Source: Isoperla grammatica (lineage: Eukaryota > Arthropoda > Insecta > Plecoptera > Perlodidae). From it: DNA of 64,000 nt. Made by a program: the position numbers and the translations under genes. Below, one piece after another: positions 22,701-35,250 of this stretch. Below the pieces are notes generated by a model that did not search any database, was not told the DNA's origin, and worked only from the letters and a program-made list of their open reading frames with translations. The DNA lies in contig OX246745.1 in assembly GCA_945910005.1 (NCBI GenBank), positions 8,224,765-8,288,764 on the forward strand. Direction: 5' to 3'. Every line of letters begins with the position of its first letter. The stretch's first letter is position 1.

Positions 22701-25084
22701 TTTGAACGACATGTATTTGGACTTCAGCTATAAATCGTGATATTTTCAACAGTACTTCCTTCACCATTTCCAAAGACTTTCGGAACAATCGTTATGACAA
22801 GAAGCCGATCTGAGCGCCGTGCTTCAGCTGGAGCGCCAGATTTACTATAATGTATTATCTTGAAGCGTTGGCCACACTGGGCCAAAAGGCCGGCAGCTTT
22901 TGCTATCGCGCCGAAGCCGAACTCTCTTCCTCTCTGGGGACAAATTTAAACTTGAAATAGTTAGAAAAAATACCGTACAGAGCGGGAAACAATACTGGGA
23001 CAAGAAAAAGACACAAACTTGTGAAGCTTTGCAGATTTGTTGGCGGTGGTAAAGAGAAGGATCAGGTTTGTGTCTGCTCTTGCGGTTTCCAGCTGTAAGC
23101 AGTAATGGAATTACTATCACATCTCTCCAGTTCAACACTTCTCTATAATATAGCCCAGATATTGACCTATAAACGAATAATAGACTCGAGTGTTCAGAAT
23201 GGGGCCAACCATTCTATTTTCCCAGATCAATGAAAATTAATAATCAACCTAACCCGATCATTCCCTTAGACGGAGCTGAATAGATTCCTAATCTTATTGT
23301 TTGCCTCCTCTAACGGATTATTGGAGTGTTTAAGTAAGTTCGTGGTGGCTGGCGAGCTAGATTAAGATCAGGGCAAGGGGATGAAAGGAGCGTCTTCCCG
23401 CAAACAGCGAAGCTCAGTTCGACGAACCACATATGGCTGGCTGGGCCGCTTCTCAATCTCTTCTCCATCCTCCATCTTACCATAGAGCGCAACTATGCTA
23501 GTACAGTTGTAACAATAATAGAAAGTACATACGCTCTTTATACAGCAATGTTTTAAGATCCTATTTTGAAGTATTTAGATATAGTTACATATGCTTTGGG
23601 CCAAACGGATCAAGGTGTAGATAGGTATAATACAGATTGTAAATAAATTATTTTGAATTCGTTCGGCGTACCTTCAAAACCCACCCTCATCATAATTGGC
23701 CTAGTATAGGGTTTTAAAACCGGCAGAATTTCCGGCTTTTTCAAGCGTAGCGTAGCCTGAGGTGTTGACGAACCAATGTGAAAGATTCTATAGAGATAAA
23801 ACATACTGTACTTTCAAAAGTGTACAATAGATGTGTACTTTCCTTTTCTTCATGTTATCAATCCATCGATTATGTTAGTTTGGTAACTGTTATGCTTAAG
23901 TTATGTTAGATAAAAATAGAACATGTACAATAATGTAGAAGGGTGGACGTAAACAAACATCTTAGCTTTGGTCAAGCTAAGTTACTTTTCCTTCGTTTCT
24001 AAGTGTTTCTCTCGTGATTTATATCACTCTTAAATGAAAGAACAATTAGAAAATCCCTAAGGTTTTAATAGACGTTTTAACTTGCGAGTTTGTTTTGAAT
24101 TATACATCGTGGTGTGGCATGCACTTAAATATACATTATTTTATTTTGTTCTTGAATAAGTCAGCTGTGAATCAAGAAATATATCTTAAAATCAGTGCAG
24201 TTTCGACTTTTAAAACACAATTTTCTGTTATATTACCGTTTCCAAGAAAATTCATTAAAATCGTTCTTGTTTGTAGTTATGAGCGGTTATTAAATGTGAA
24301 ACATTCAAGTTATCGTATTCAGAGTGTGTGTAGTTTTTACAAGAATTTATTATCTGTGATGATAGCATTCTCATATTATTGATGACTATCGCATATTAAT
24401 GTCCATTTTACTGAACGTTCTTTACAACAAAAAGTATAAAGCAGTTTCTATAAGCGGTTTGCAAAATGCAACTCGGAATTAGAGATTTTTTCGTTTTCAT
24501 TTACGGGAACAAACAAGTAATTTTAAAACGGCAGATTTATTTTTAGTCTGTTTTACACAGTGCTAAGCAGATATCGGTCAAATCTGAAGTCTCAAAGTGG
24601 CAAGCAATTCTCATTATCCTTAACTAAAGGCTGGCAGAGTGGGCGAACAAGGTGACAGGACACGCAACTGAATAATGCTTTCTGTCTGAAATGGAAAATG
24701 TGAATGAGCAAAGAATGGTTTGCGTGGAGCTATCTGCTGATACGAAATAGTGACAGATTCGAACACATAAACATGTCTTAGAACAGGTACGTTCTTTAGA
24801 GATCACTGTTATCTTCAGGCATTTTATGCACTTACTAACTTTATCTTTAGTCAGTTTAGTTTCTCCACATACATTCATGCACAATGGGCTGTGTGTAGAA
24901 GTTTTCAATTCTGGAAATATAACACGTCGATCTTTTCATCCAAAAAACACCAGGAACGTTATTTAATAATCTCCATATTATTTTGTGTACTTTTCTGTTA
25001 TTTATTGTTTTGTTAGGATGATATACATTATGTGTTTGGGGCATAATGGCCTTTTATATAATCCTCCCAGCTCCGCATAACTGG
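19753..25084. other. AT-rich non-coding DNA, about 5.3 kb
   Basis: No gene, RNA gene or sizeable repeat is recognised. Minor items: a 16-bp near-perfect palindrome CGGTGTGATCACGCCG at 22673-22688, and a GC-richer patch at about 22800-23110 with no coding signal I trust. Short frames throughout (for example 20672-20965 -, 22845-23138 -, 24095-24382 +) have no domains. Confidence 0.6.
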
Positions 25085-25295
25085 AAAAATAAAGTAATAA
25101 TAATAAATAGCAGTTGACGAGAAAAACAAAACTGTACACAAGCTTTCGAACCCTTCGATCTATTCTAATCAACGGTAACTTTAGTGTTTCAGAGAAGAGC
25201 GGTCACCCACCCTCTTCCTGACCTAGCCCGAAGTTTCTTAACTTCGGTGTTCCTATGATAACCGGCTATTCGACCGCGGCGGCTAAACCATTGGC
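25085..25295 (-). mobile_element. 5S-rRNA-derived SINE, copy 2
   Basis: The minus strand from 25295 repeats the copy 1 architecture: GCCAATGGTTTAGCCGC, CCGGTT, ACACCGAAGTTAAG, then GGGTGGGTGACC, and closes with ACCGTTGAT at 25168. The 5S-like part is 128 nt because of small insertions. The terminal helix is still mostly pairable. A shared body (GGGTTCGAAAGCTTGTG ... CTCGTCAACTGCT) runs to 25110, then an ATT-rich tail (about 25090-25109), the usual 3' end of many SINEs. The copies have diverged clearly, so neither insertion is recent. Confidence 0.75.
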
Positions 25296-26806
25296 TGTTG
25301 TGTTTATTCTATTGCGATTTTTTCGTTTTGCATAAACGTTTTTACCTGCAAAAGTTAATGTCCTGAGGCATTCACAAAATATACCATCGCATCCTGACCT
25401 GAGCATCTGCTTGCTTTGATACTTTATGCATGAAAATAAAAATACAATTGCGCGTGAAGTCTGTTTGAAAGTACGAAAATGAAAGTTTGGCTGAAACAAA
25501 ATTGAAAGTTCTGGTTTTCTGAACGAATTACGTAAAATAATGGAAGTGAAAAATGTCTTCTTCGTGATACTAATACACAAGTAAGGAACGAACAGGGTAA
25601 ATGGAATATTGCGAATCCGAGCTCATAGATTGTCCCTAGTGAGAGTGTCTGATAGATAGTGTCTCACCAAGGGGACATTGTTACCCGAGCTTAATAGTTA
25701 GGCCAGTTACTAAAACAACTTACTTTAGCCCAGTGGCGTATCCAAGGGGGATACAAACCACCCCCCCTCCCCGTCTAAAAAATGTGGAATGTGATTTTGT
25801 ACCTTTTATTGAAGAAAATTCATATTTTTGTCTTGAATACCTACCAAAGACATTGGTTTTGTTTAAAATACACGACTTTATATATAGTTGAATACATATT
25901 ATGTAGCCACGCATAGTACTACACAAATAATATTGAATATATTCTAGGGATGGATATATCATGAGAAATCTAACTCAACAGCGGGCTGTGATTTGGTAAG
26001 CTCTACAGACTAAATGCTAGATGTATCTAACATTATAATCACTCAGTTTTGGTAGTAATTTGTATTTAATTGTAATTACTAATGGGTTTTAATAATAAAA
26101 TAACTACCCTACTGATAAAAATATTTAATATATTTATAACTCAGTCTGTAGGGATTAACAAACTACAGTCGTCTCGTTTTCGATTTAAAGAAGCATTATC
26201 GATTTAAAGAAGCATTAGATATATAATATATAGATATAATTTTAAAATTTAAAATTTTGTGCGGTTTTAAACGTGAAGCTACCCTTCGTATTATCTACTT
26301 AAAGATAATTAAAACGATGCGATTATTATTAGATTACACTGTGAACAGAACACATAATTTGCCTGAGTAATAAGGTGCACTCCCATGAACACGTGTGCCC
26401 TCTCCTGAGTCTGAGGTGTCTTCCTTAACCACGGAACCAAGTCAAACTTGAGGTAAAATTGCTCTTTTGCTGTCCTTTGTGATTTACGAAGTTTTTTTCC
26501 CCACGTCGAGAATATTTTGCCAGGATGGCCGAGAAGAAATGATAAACTATTCCCGTAAAGCCTGGAAGAAAGAGATGCAAGACATAGTCTATTCCGTGCC
26601 CGCTGCGATGTGTAGATCGGGCACGTCGTGGTCACTTCCCCGGAAACAATGTATTATATATATATTTTTTTTTCCCAAAAAAGAAACCTAATTTTTACAT
26701 CAATTCGAAAAAATTGATTTGTTCATTGAATCGCGTGGCTAGTGTAGAATGTGCGAGGTGAGAAAATAAGAAATGAGTGGGTTTTCTCCCTGCGAGTTGC
26801 TTCGTG
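25296..26806. other. non-coding DNA with small inverted repeats
   Basis: It contains an imperfect inverted repeat at 25631-25677 (TGTCCC..GTGAGA / TCTCAC..GGGACA), a dispersed-repeat fragment at 25729-25790, and an 8-bp-arm hairpin CGTGCCCG / CGGGCACG at 26595-26625. Open frames at 26309-26635 (-) and 26467-26691 (+) overlap on opposite strands and show no domain. Confidence 0.6.
25729..25790. mobile_element. short dispersed-repeat fragment
   Basis: The sequence CCCAGTGGCGTATCCAAGG followed by a purine-rich stretch and C-rich ACCACCCCCCC resembles the AGTGGCGTAGCCAGGGGGG motif I recall as abundant in several marine invertebrate genomes. Only a fragment is present. Class unknown. Confidence 0.4.
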
Positions 26807-26843
26807 AGGGGGGGAGGGTGGTGGGGGGGGGGGGGGGGGGGGA
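26807..26843. repeat. poly-G tract
   Basis: G-runs end in an uninterrupted G19 (26824-26842). It lies 20 bp before the CTCF-like motif and about 50 bp before the 155-bp satellite. Confidence 0.95.
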
Positions 26844-26863
26844 GCGATCAATCACGTGCGGCG

Positions 26864-26877
26864 CCGCTAGGTGGCAG
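26864..26877 (+). promoter_or_regulatory. CTCF-like motif
   Basis: CCGCTAGGTGGCAG agrees with the bilaterian CTCF core CCRSYAGRKGGCRS at every position. It lies between a poly-G tract and a tandem satellite, a plausible insulator position. This is a sequence match only; occupancy is unknown. Confidence 0.45.
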
Positions 26878-26890
26878 AGATTACCATCAC

Positions 26891-27812
26891 GGTAACGCTT
26901 ACCACTGTCTTAAACACAAGTACGTCACAGAGCGAGCAAGACAAGGTGAGCTCAGTTGTCAACATTCCATTACTAGACTGACTGGAAGGAATGATGATAC
27001 CTTGGAAGTTGGAACACACTGTGATACATCAATTGATGGTCTACGGTAACGCTTACCACTGTCTTAAACACAAGTACGTCATAGAGCGAGCAAGACAAGG
27101 TGAGCTCAGTTGTCAACATTCCATTACTTGACTGACTGGAAGGAATGATGATACCTTGGAAGTTGGAACACACTGTGAATACATCAATTGATGGCCTACG
27201 GTAACGCTTGCCACTGTCTTAAACACAAGTACGTCATAGAGAGAGCAAGACAAGGTGAGCTCAGTTGTCAACATTCCATTACTTGACTGACTGGAAGGAA
27301 TGATGATGCCTTGGAAGTTGGAACACACTGTGAATACATCAATTGATGGTATACGGTAACGCTTACCACTGTCTTTAACACAAGTACGTCATAGAGCGAG
27401 CAAGACAAGGTGAGCTCAGTTGTCAACATTCCATTACTAGACTGACTGGAAGGAATGATGATACCTTGGAAGTTGGAACGTACTGTGAATACATCAATTG
27501 ATGGTCTGCGGTAACGCTTACCACTGTCTTAAACACAAGTACGTCATAGAGAGAGCAAGACAAGGTAAGCTCAGTTGTCAACATTCCATTACTAGACTGA
27601 CTGGAAGGAATGATGATGCCTTGAAAGTTGGAACACACTGTGAATACATCAATTGATGGTATACGGTAACGCTTACCACTGTCTTTAACACAAGTACGTC
27701 ATAGAGCGAGCAAGACAAGGTGAGCTCAGTTGTCAACATTCCATTACTTGACTGACTGGAAGGAATGATGATACCTTGGAAGTTGTAACACACTGTGAAT
27801 ACATCAATTAGT
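26891..27812. repeat. 155-bp tandem satellite, six copies
   Basis: Copies begin with GGTAACGCTT at 26891, 27045, 27200, 27355, 27510 and 27665, giving a 154-155 bp period and very high similarity. Each unit holds TACGTCATAGAG (CRE-like), GGTGAGCTCAGTTGTC and GGAAGGAATGATGAT. Units alternate between ATGGTMTACG variants, suggesting dimer-wise expansion. The period is close to a nucleosome length and is not a multiple of three, so the repeated minus-strand frames starting MCSNFQGII are artefacts. Confidence 0.95.
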
Positions 27813-30563
27813 GCTCTGGTTTGGTTGTATGTGTTTTTACTTGAGAAGATATGATGTGGTTGCTGGGCTCTCTTGTAGCAGTCAAGAAGCAATGATAGTT
27901 ATATAATTAAATAAAAAAGAATTAACATCTTTTACGCCTTACTTGTAACATAAAAACTCAAAAATAGCTCTTTGTAGGTGAAATAAAGAAACACAAACAA
28001 CGTGTTTGTTCAAGTCTTCAGTCTAGATAAATTCTACAAACGCCATGTATGGTCGAGTTTTTAAACAATGAAATAAAAAATAAATATTATTACACTTGTT
28101 GAGAACATATAAAAACCGTGTAAACGTGTGTAAATATATTCGTGCTTCCATAACATTGATACTAGAACATTCCTACTATAATTTACAAGAAGACCTTTCA
28201 ATTAGATATTCTGATATTTTCCAACTGAATTTCTAATTTGTTTATAAGTCGTATGTATTACACATCTAATAATACTGTTTTTTTCTTTCACATCTTTCAC
28301 ATATTAGAAAACAATATCTCATTGTATGGCAAACATTCATTTTATACCAGAACTGAATACAGACTAATGCGTTCGACGGGAATATCTACATATATTGTGT
28401 GCATTTATTTATAAAATAATGTATTATTAAAGCAAAATATATATATTTGAAAAGAGCAATTCTTCGATACGATGAGGAAGACGAGAAGTAAGATTTGATA
28501 AAAAGTAAGACGAGAAGTAAGATTTGATATTTCCAAGTACCTTTACGTTATATTCCCGACAATTCTAGTATATTTCTTTCCCCGATGTAATTCATTTACG
28601 GTTCTAGATATGTGGGAAATCAGTGGGGCAGTTTCACTGGGATGCGTCCCTAGAGATTTCAAGCAATGGTTCAATTCAATTGAGCGTTTTGTCTCCTTAT
28701 AGTGTCTGCTTTTTTATCCCTTAGAGAAATCGGTAACCATTGGGGCGAACGAAAGCTTAGCCTGATTAATGAATTTACTATTGCTTAGCCTAACATGATC
28801 TTACTATGATAAAACTACAGTATTCGCGCTTGTTAAATAAGAGCATTGATTATGGACTGGCAAGTTTAGACAATTCTACAGCTGTTAGAGGAGGAAATGT
28901 CGTTGAAGCTTTCAAATATTCCCTGCATTGTTACATCATACACAAAGTTTAAGAATGTGAAGATGTAATAGGATATTAAATTGTGTATGTCTTATAACTC
29001 AATGTATACGGTACAGTCATTTTTGAACATTTGCTTTATAGGCAGAAACTATAGAGAAACTATGGTGTGGATGATGAATGGCACACATGACATGACACAC
29101 TGACCCAAGCCGGGGCTCTTGGCAGTTGAACAGACAAACGCCAAATGTGAAATTATATCGGTAATAATTGAAGCAACTAACGCAATTAGCAATGATCTTT
29201 TTCCAGCATCAGAGGAACACAGCTTACATGTTATCCAGAAGACTGCAAAGGGAATAACTCACACTTTCTGAAAAGTTTTATAAATTTTCTAGTTCGATGT
29301 CATAGTTTCTATATATATTTTTATAGGCCACTCGAAATAGACTAGACGCAATCTGGTGGCAAGCAAATAAACTTCTATGAGGAGGAGATTACTCATCGTT
29401 GATTTTTTGAAACTATCAATGGCACAGATAAGGAGGTAGCTTAGCAACGCTATCTATTGTTAGTTTGAGTCTCTTATATGAATGATTTGTCCTTTGTTTC
29501 AAAGTTATGCATAGTTATAGAATTTGTATTATAAAAATAAAAACAATAATTAATAATAGTAATAATTAGTTGGCTTATGATAACAGTTGTTCTGTCTCCA
29601 TTGAGCCACAGCTGATTGCCATGTTTCCCGAGGGGAGCATCAAATGGTCTCATCTTGTCACAGGAGTCTTGTGTTGATATTTATCTGACTACTGCGACCA
29701 CCGTTGTTTCAAGATAACACAACATTTTCTGGGTTAATTCTTATTATGGTAATCTTAGACTATGCAGCTTCATAAGGGTACAGTACTTCAAAGTTAGTAC
29801 TATTTATTCGGGAGTGGCTTAAAGTCATTTAGAAGCTATCTTTTGTTCCATAAGTAATAGAATTTTCCTTAGACGAGCTTAGTCAGAATACTTCTTGGGA
29901 GGTTGAACCCAACAATAGAAAGACAGTATGGATATTCTAAATTCATTCAATCAGTGTCCTATTGTCATCATTACGTTTGTTCTGTGGTAAAATCGAAAAC
30001 CCGATTGAATACAGATCAGGCTACTTGAAAGTACTCTGGCGTAGTTTTACCTGCTATGCCAATATATTGGAGTGAATGAATCCAAAATATGCGGTTCGGT
30101 TTTGTTATTTTTGTAAAAATTTGTTTTGAAAACACTGAAAGGAAATCAGACGCTAAAATAAATCAAAACTTTCCGTTAATTGACGCACAATTCACAGAAT
30201 CTGTATTCCACACTGACGGCTACCTAGGATAATTCCTGGACTATCACACGTAAGATTAAACTAAACACCCGTAAGCAGGATGTTGCTGAATCCTGACCAC
30301 AACTATGCGACTAACCATTCCTCTCCCATATGCCAAAATGTCTATATACAGTTATGAATTGTGTAATGCTTTGTACGTAGTTGCCTACTAGGCCAGTAAT
30401 TGGAGTTGACACATTCCTTGTTGAATGTAGGGGATTAGTTGGACACATGCATTCAGGCCTGGCGGTCGTCTCCCCCCACCCCCCTCTCCGCCACAACACC
30501 CACAGCCCTTGTTTCCTACGGGCCACAGACATCACCGGGATTAATAAAGTGAACTCTAGAGTC
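27813..30563. other. AT-rich non-coding DNA
   Basis: No gene is seen. A 21-bp direct repeat GACGAGAAGTAAGATTTGAT(A) occurs at 28480 and 28509. C-rich DNA (30472-30485) precedes the G-rich tract below. Confidence 0.65.
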
Positions 30564-30592
30564 CGGGGGAGGGGGGGGGGGGGAGGAGGGGG
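30564..30592. repeat. poly-G tract
   Basis: G-runs of five or more, including G13, are broken by single A bases. Together with the C-run at 30472-30485 it could form intrastrand pairing. The proline- and glycine-rich frames here (30311-30601 -, 30381-30632 +) are artefacts. Confidence 0.9.
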
Positions 30593-30838
30593 ACAAAACA
30601 AGGCCTCAAGGCCCCGGGGAAAAATGAACTAAACTTTATCCTACGCTCCAGCTACCTCGTTGATGAACGCATCACGCATTTTCAAGTCCTTATTAGTCCC
30701 GTCATAATTCCTTCGGGTGTTATTCACATATGGATTTGAGCTGAAGAGTATACACGATACCCTTTAGATCATGCTTCACATAATATGAAAACAAAGCGAT
30801 TTAAATAAAGACATTAAATTTAATCCTGTCTGCAAAGG

Positions 30839-30956
30839 CATTCAATTTAGTCATTCGTTTGGCGATATTACGAGAAAACATTCGATTTAGTCATTCGTTT
30901 GGCGATATTACGAGAAAACATTCGATTTAGTCATTCGTTTGGCGGTATTACGACAA
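30839..30956. repeat. 40-bp tandem repeat, three copies
   Basis: The unit begins CATTCGATTTAGTCATTCG and ends in TATTACGAGAAAA, at exactly 40-bp spacing, with only a few differences. An ATTCG subrepeat lies inside each unit. Confidence 0.95.
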
Positions 30957-33768
30957 TGTTGTACATTTTAAAGCGTACAATTTTGCGATTGAGAATATTA
31001 TAATACCAATATTAAGATAGGGGTTCCCTTTTAAAAGATATATTTCTCAACTTACAATTTTCCTTCTGACAACCTTTGTTAACCATAAAGCAACAGACAA
31101 ACAAAGATTATATGCGTTTAAGTAGAACAATTTCCACTTTAACTACTAAAATTTATGAATGTTCAAAAGTGCACAATGCTTTTTACCACTTGCGAAACAC
31201 ATTCTTCATTGAAGCGATAAATTAAAATTAATTTAAATTCTTGATCTTTTTGTCGAGTCTTACTAATTAACCAAATTACGAATATTACTCTTCAACGGGC
31301 TTTAATAATTACTGAACCAAACATTTTCCCAGAGGAATTTTTAAATTAGCGTTAGGGTAGGGCTAATCATTAGGCTACAGGTTGTTATTAATGCTTACAA
31401 ATTCACGGAAGTGGAAATATTATGAATCTGGCTCATTTCCCATCCCCTAGTTAGGGGTGAGTTATATTTAGTCCAGGAGTCTGTTCTAAAGTTGAAACGA
31501 TTACACTACTGGGGTAGAGATTATCTGTGTCCTCTTCCTCATTGACAGTAGAACACCGTAGCGAAGTTGGCCACTCCACTCCACAACCCCACGACCCCAC
31601 TAAGGCACTGATTCTATGGAGAGTAAAGAGATACCTCAAGTATTATGTAGAGACGTGCGCATTGAAACATGAGCCATCATAAAATACGCGTTAGACCCCA
31701 ACACATGGAATATGGTTAGAATATCAAACAGTTTTAAACGTAGTCACGCGGGTTGAGATACTCAATAGGTTGCACATTCATCTAGAATATGAATGCGTGT
31801 ACGATATTGCTTAGGTGAGGGTTTAGAGGAACCCCTGAGAGCAATCAAAGCACGGGCCATGTTTATACCCATGGTCCATCAATCCGCCTGGATTTTGGAC
31901 AGTAAATTAACAATCTTGAACGTATGTAATTGTTTTTAACACCTAAAATACTTGATGACATATTTTTTTATTTCTAAGGGGTGCACATAGCGTGTTTATA
32001 TACATATTTTGGGTTTACTTTATTGCAGAATATAGACTTTGGCCAGTCCGTAATCTTCCATTCCGAACATGTATGTTTTTCAGTTCAGATCATGTACATG
32101 CTCACAGAAAAAGTATGTTTGGATATAGAAGGTAGTTGCCCATTTATTTTCAATCTCGTTGTAGTATGTGGGGTTTGATGCCCCTAAACTCACCCACACC
32201 TTTATTTATTTAATGTATATTCTATTCAGTTATAAAACAATAAAAAGGCCACTATAGGTCACTACACTCACCGTTAACCCCAAATGTTTTCCCTCGCTTT
32301 GGTTGGAATGCAACCTTTGTTGCTTACACTGTTACGTCAGTTTTGGCGCGCTATTTTGAAACAAACACTGACAGCATGGTATAGTAGCTTCTTTGGTTCA
32401 AGCTCTGGTTGAACTGAATATGGTTATAGATCCAGAGCGTGTACCCATGCCCTCACCTACCTACCATTATCAGTTACACCCCTAGAAACCATAGTCAGCA
32501 CGCCTGCCAATGTATATCCTGGCTAAGACTTGAATTATCAGATCTAAAGGGTTAAATTTGCTTCCTGTTTTGACTTTTGATAGGTAATTGAGTACACATG
32601 TTTAGAAAATACTTGTTCTGATGTTTGCCATGTATCAACGCAAGCCATCTCTTATAATGCAGAGACACAGCTGGTACGTGCCTCGGATTGGATAACTTAT
32701 CGGCATTGTGTATTCAACACATACGATCTTATGCAGACTCAACTTCATCTATATTCTATCGGAAATATGAAGTGTCAAAACTTTATTCGAAAGTTTTTTC
32801 CAAAACTGTTCGTTCAACGTAAACTTTCGTATAAGGTTTTAAATAGCAATAGGTAACATAATTGCTATGAAATTTTGCAGATAGATACAACTGTTTCTTT
32901 AAAAAGAAATATTCAAACAAACTCGTTATGCAATTTTATAATTGATACAGACCAATGAATAATACTTTTATTTTTGTGTTTAGTTTTGGCTCGGATTTCC
33001 TTTGCAATTTTGGGTTTATGTCACAAATAACCCGAGGTGTTATAAATTGTGACACTATACGGCCAAATCACTTTAGTTTCCGATTATGTCTGCATAACTA
33101 GGGTCTTCACTAACTATATCTCATCTGCATTTTGCATATTTAGTGGTTTATTTCAAGTTTAATGCTATTCGGCAAGTGCAATTTCTACGTTGCTTTACAT
33201 TGTGCGAGGGGTAGTCGGTTCTGCTATGTTAGTAGCTAATTAATTGTTGGAGAGTTATGACGTGTATTATTAATTCTCGTATAACAAAGCCACGTTTAAT
33301 ATCATTAATATTTCCAAACGCGAGTAATAAATAAAAAGTTTGAATTAATATATTACAGTTACCGGTGGTTTTAAACAAGGTTCGATTACGCAGTAAAAAA
33401 TGTAAAATATGAAGCAATCTTTGATTTTCGTTTTACTAGAGTTAGCAACGCCCCGATACAAACGATATTGATATATCTTGGTTTTATTTCATTTCTTGAA
33501 AAAGCGTTATCGTATGTTTCTGTTTTGTTTTGCTCTCCTTGGTTCTAACTGTTGGCTGAATAGCCTACCGAACGCTACATAAAGAAGGTTCCGTCTCTTT
33601 ACATCGTCATATTGTTATATTAGAAAATAAATTTCCCCATGAGTACACAATTGGTGTACTGATGTAATATCCTGTTCACAGCTGCAACCACCCACATAAA
33701 TACATGTAGCATGTGCTTTGTTGCCAAGAACACTTAAACGTGAAGCTAGAGGTCTGGGGTGACTTTAA
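30957..33768. other. AT-rich non-coding DNA
   Basis: No gene is supported. Possible regulatory words are TTACGTCAG next to TTTGGCGCGCTA (E2F-like) at about 32333-32353. The frame at 31981-32178 (+) has no domain. Confidence 0.6.
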
Positions 33769-34214
33769 GTTAGTATGAACTATAAACTATGATCACACGT
33801 GGCATAGAATCTCTTTTGTATGTTCAGTTAGTATGAACTATAAACTATGATCATACGTGTCAACATCTCTTTTGTATGTTCAGTTAGTATAAACTATAAA
33901 CTATGATCATGTGTGTCAACATCTCTTTTGTATGTTCAGTTAGTATAAACTATAAACTATGATCACACGTGGCATGGAATCTCTCTTGTATGTTCAGTTA
34001 GTATAAACTCTAAATAAACTATGATTACACGTGGCATGGAATCTCTTTTGTATGTTCAGTTAGTATAAACTATAAACCCGGATCACACGTGGCATAGAAT
34101 CTCTTTTGTATGTTCAGTTAGTATAAATTATAAACTATAATCATACGTGTCATAACATCTCTTTTGTATGTTCAGTTAGTATAAGCTATAAACTATGGTC
34201 ATACGTGTCATGAA
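33769..34214. repeat. 57-bp tandem repeat, eight copies
   Basis: Units start GTTAGTATRAACTATAAAC at 33769, 33827, 33883, 33939, 33997, 34059, 34117 and 34175 and end TCTCTTTTGTATGTTCA. Each contains a bHLH-type word: CACGTG in copies 1, 4, 5 and 6, TACGTG in copies 2, 7 and 8, and a degenerate form in copy 3. The CACGTG and TACGTG versions also differ in the next block (GGCATRGAATC against GTCAACATC), so there are two subfamilies. Confidence 0.95.
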
Positions 34215-35017
34215 ATCGATTTTGATCCACAAAGTTTAAGAAGGTACTACAGCTGATAGTGAGTGGTCTCGAGTCAGTATTAATTTTGTGAATATGTCGA
34301 AGTTCGTTCTCCAGAAATGTGATTTTAATCTCATTTGCCATTACAGACAAAGTGTTTACACATATAATTTTCCAGACAGGAATACAACCTTGCCGTCATG
34401 GTAGAATTGTTATAAGGAAAAACAATAATGATCAATTATACTTATCAAATAATCAGAAATACCAAATATCCAATTAGTACAACAAAGTTAAAAGTTCCTC
34501 CTAACATTTTAAGGTAGTATTGTTTAATTTGTTTTTATCACAAACTATATACACAACAGTTTATATTATGGCAAAAAATTAGGAAATGCTTAATTTGTGA
34601 CTGATAGTTAATGATATTACAATCAGGTTATGGTTGAGATGGTTTTAACTTTCGCATTGTGCTCTTTTGTAATCAGTATTGTCCTACGTTTTAAAATATT
34701 TTAAAATCTTAGTAGCTAGGATATACTCTGTATAGTCTAACCATTCACAAATAGTTTAATTATAATCTAGACAATTTAATTTATAGCATTAACATCACGC
34801 ATCATTTCTAGCAATCGATTTTTATTTCAAACAACGGCTGAAGTGTTCGAAATTAAAAGGGTTGTATCTCCTTTTCGTGAGACAGTCGGCAGTCGAATGT
34901 GAGACTGTTGCAACACGCACGAACCTCTTGCTTGTGTCAACTTTATCGTGGCTTCCAGGTTTGACCTTAGAATACTAACATCGGAACTGAATTTCTTCTT
35001 CTGCTTCTGAGGCAACA
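34215..35017. other. AT-rich non-coding DNA; weak minus-strand exon candidate
   Basis: No clear feature up to 34826. A 63-codon minus-strand frame covers 35018-34827. It starts MLPQKQKKKFSSDVSILRS, has a lysine cluster and then a possible amphipathic helix, and is preceded by TTGATTTCAG (acceptor-like). An AGAG|GTTCG donor-like site lies about 31 codons in. I recognise no family, and it may be chance. Confidence 0.3.
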
Positions 35018-35039
35018 TCTGAAATCAATTGGGTACCAC

Positions 35040-35250
35040 CTGCTCACCGAATGAACTGAAAACCAATATCAGACCTGAGGGCGTCGGTCGCCGGGTTGTT
35101 TCGTTGTCATTCGCCCGCGGTTGCAAAGCATGCTGGGAAACCGCAGATCTAGAATTCACTTCAGAAACATACCCCGTATACGACCGACCAACGGTCACGG
35201 AAAGATAGTTCCGGAATCCTTTGCCGTTTTGTTTTCTACTCGTTGAACAT
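35040..35250. promoter_or_regulatory. GC-rich, TATA-less promoter-like island
   Basis: GC content rises sharply against AT-rich flanks. On the minus strand TTCCCAGCATGCTTTGC (plus 35123-35139) closely matches the ZNF143/Staf promoter motif. AGTTCCGGAA (ETS-like) is at about 35209, and ACCAATATC lies at about 35060. This combination is typical of divergent housekeeping promoters. Candidate starts are the minus-strand ATG at 35018 and a plus-strand ATG at about 35299 (MSGVLGLVRN followed by a GTAACT donor-like word). Neither is proven. Confidence 0.4.

Noticed and set aside
26891..27812. tRNA-derived origin of the 155-bp satellite
   Set aside because: GTGAGCTCAGTTG resembles an A box, but no B box lies at the expected distance.
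26973..27892. Repeated minus-strand frames beginning MCSNFQGII
   Set aside because: The same frame restarts in successive 155-bp satellite units and shifts frame between units because 155 is not a multiple of three.
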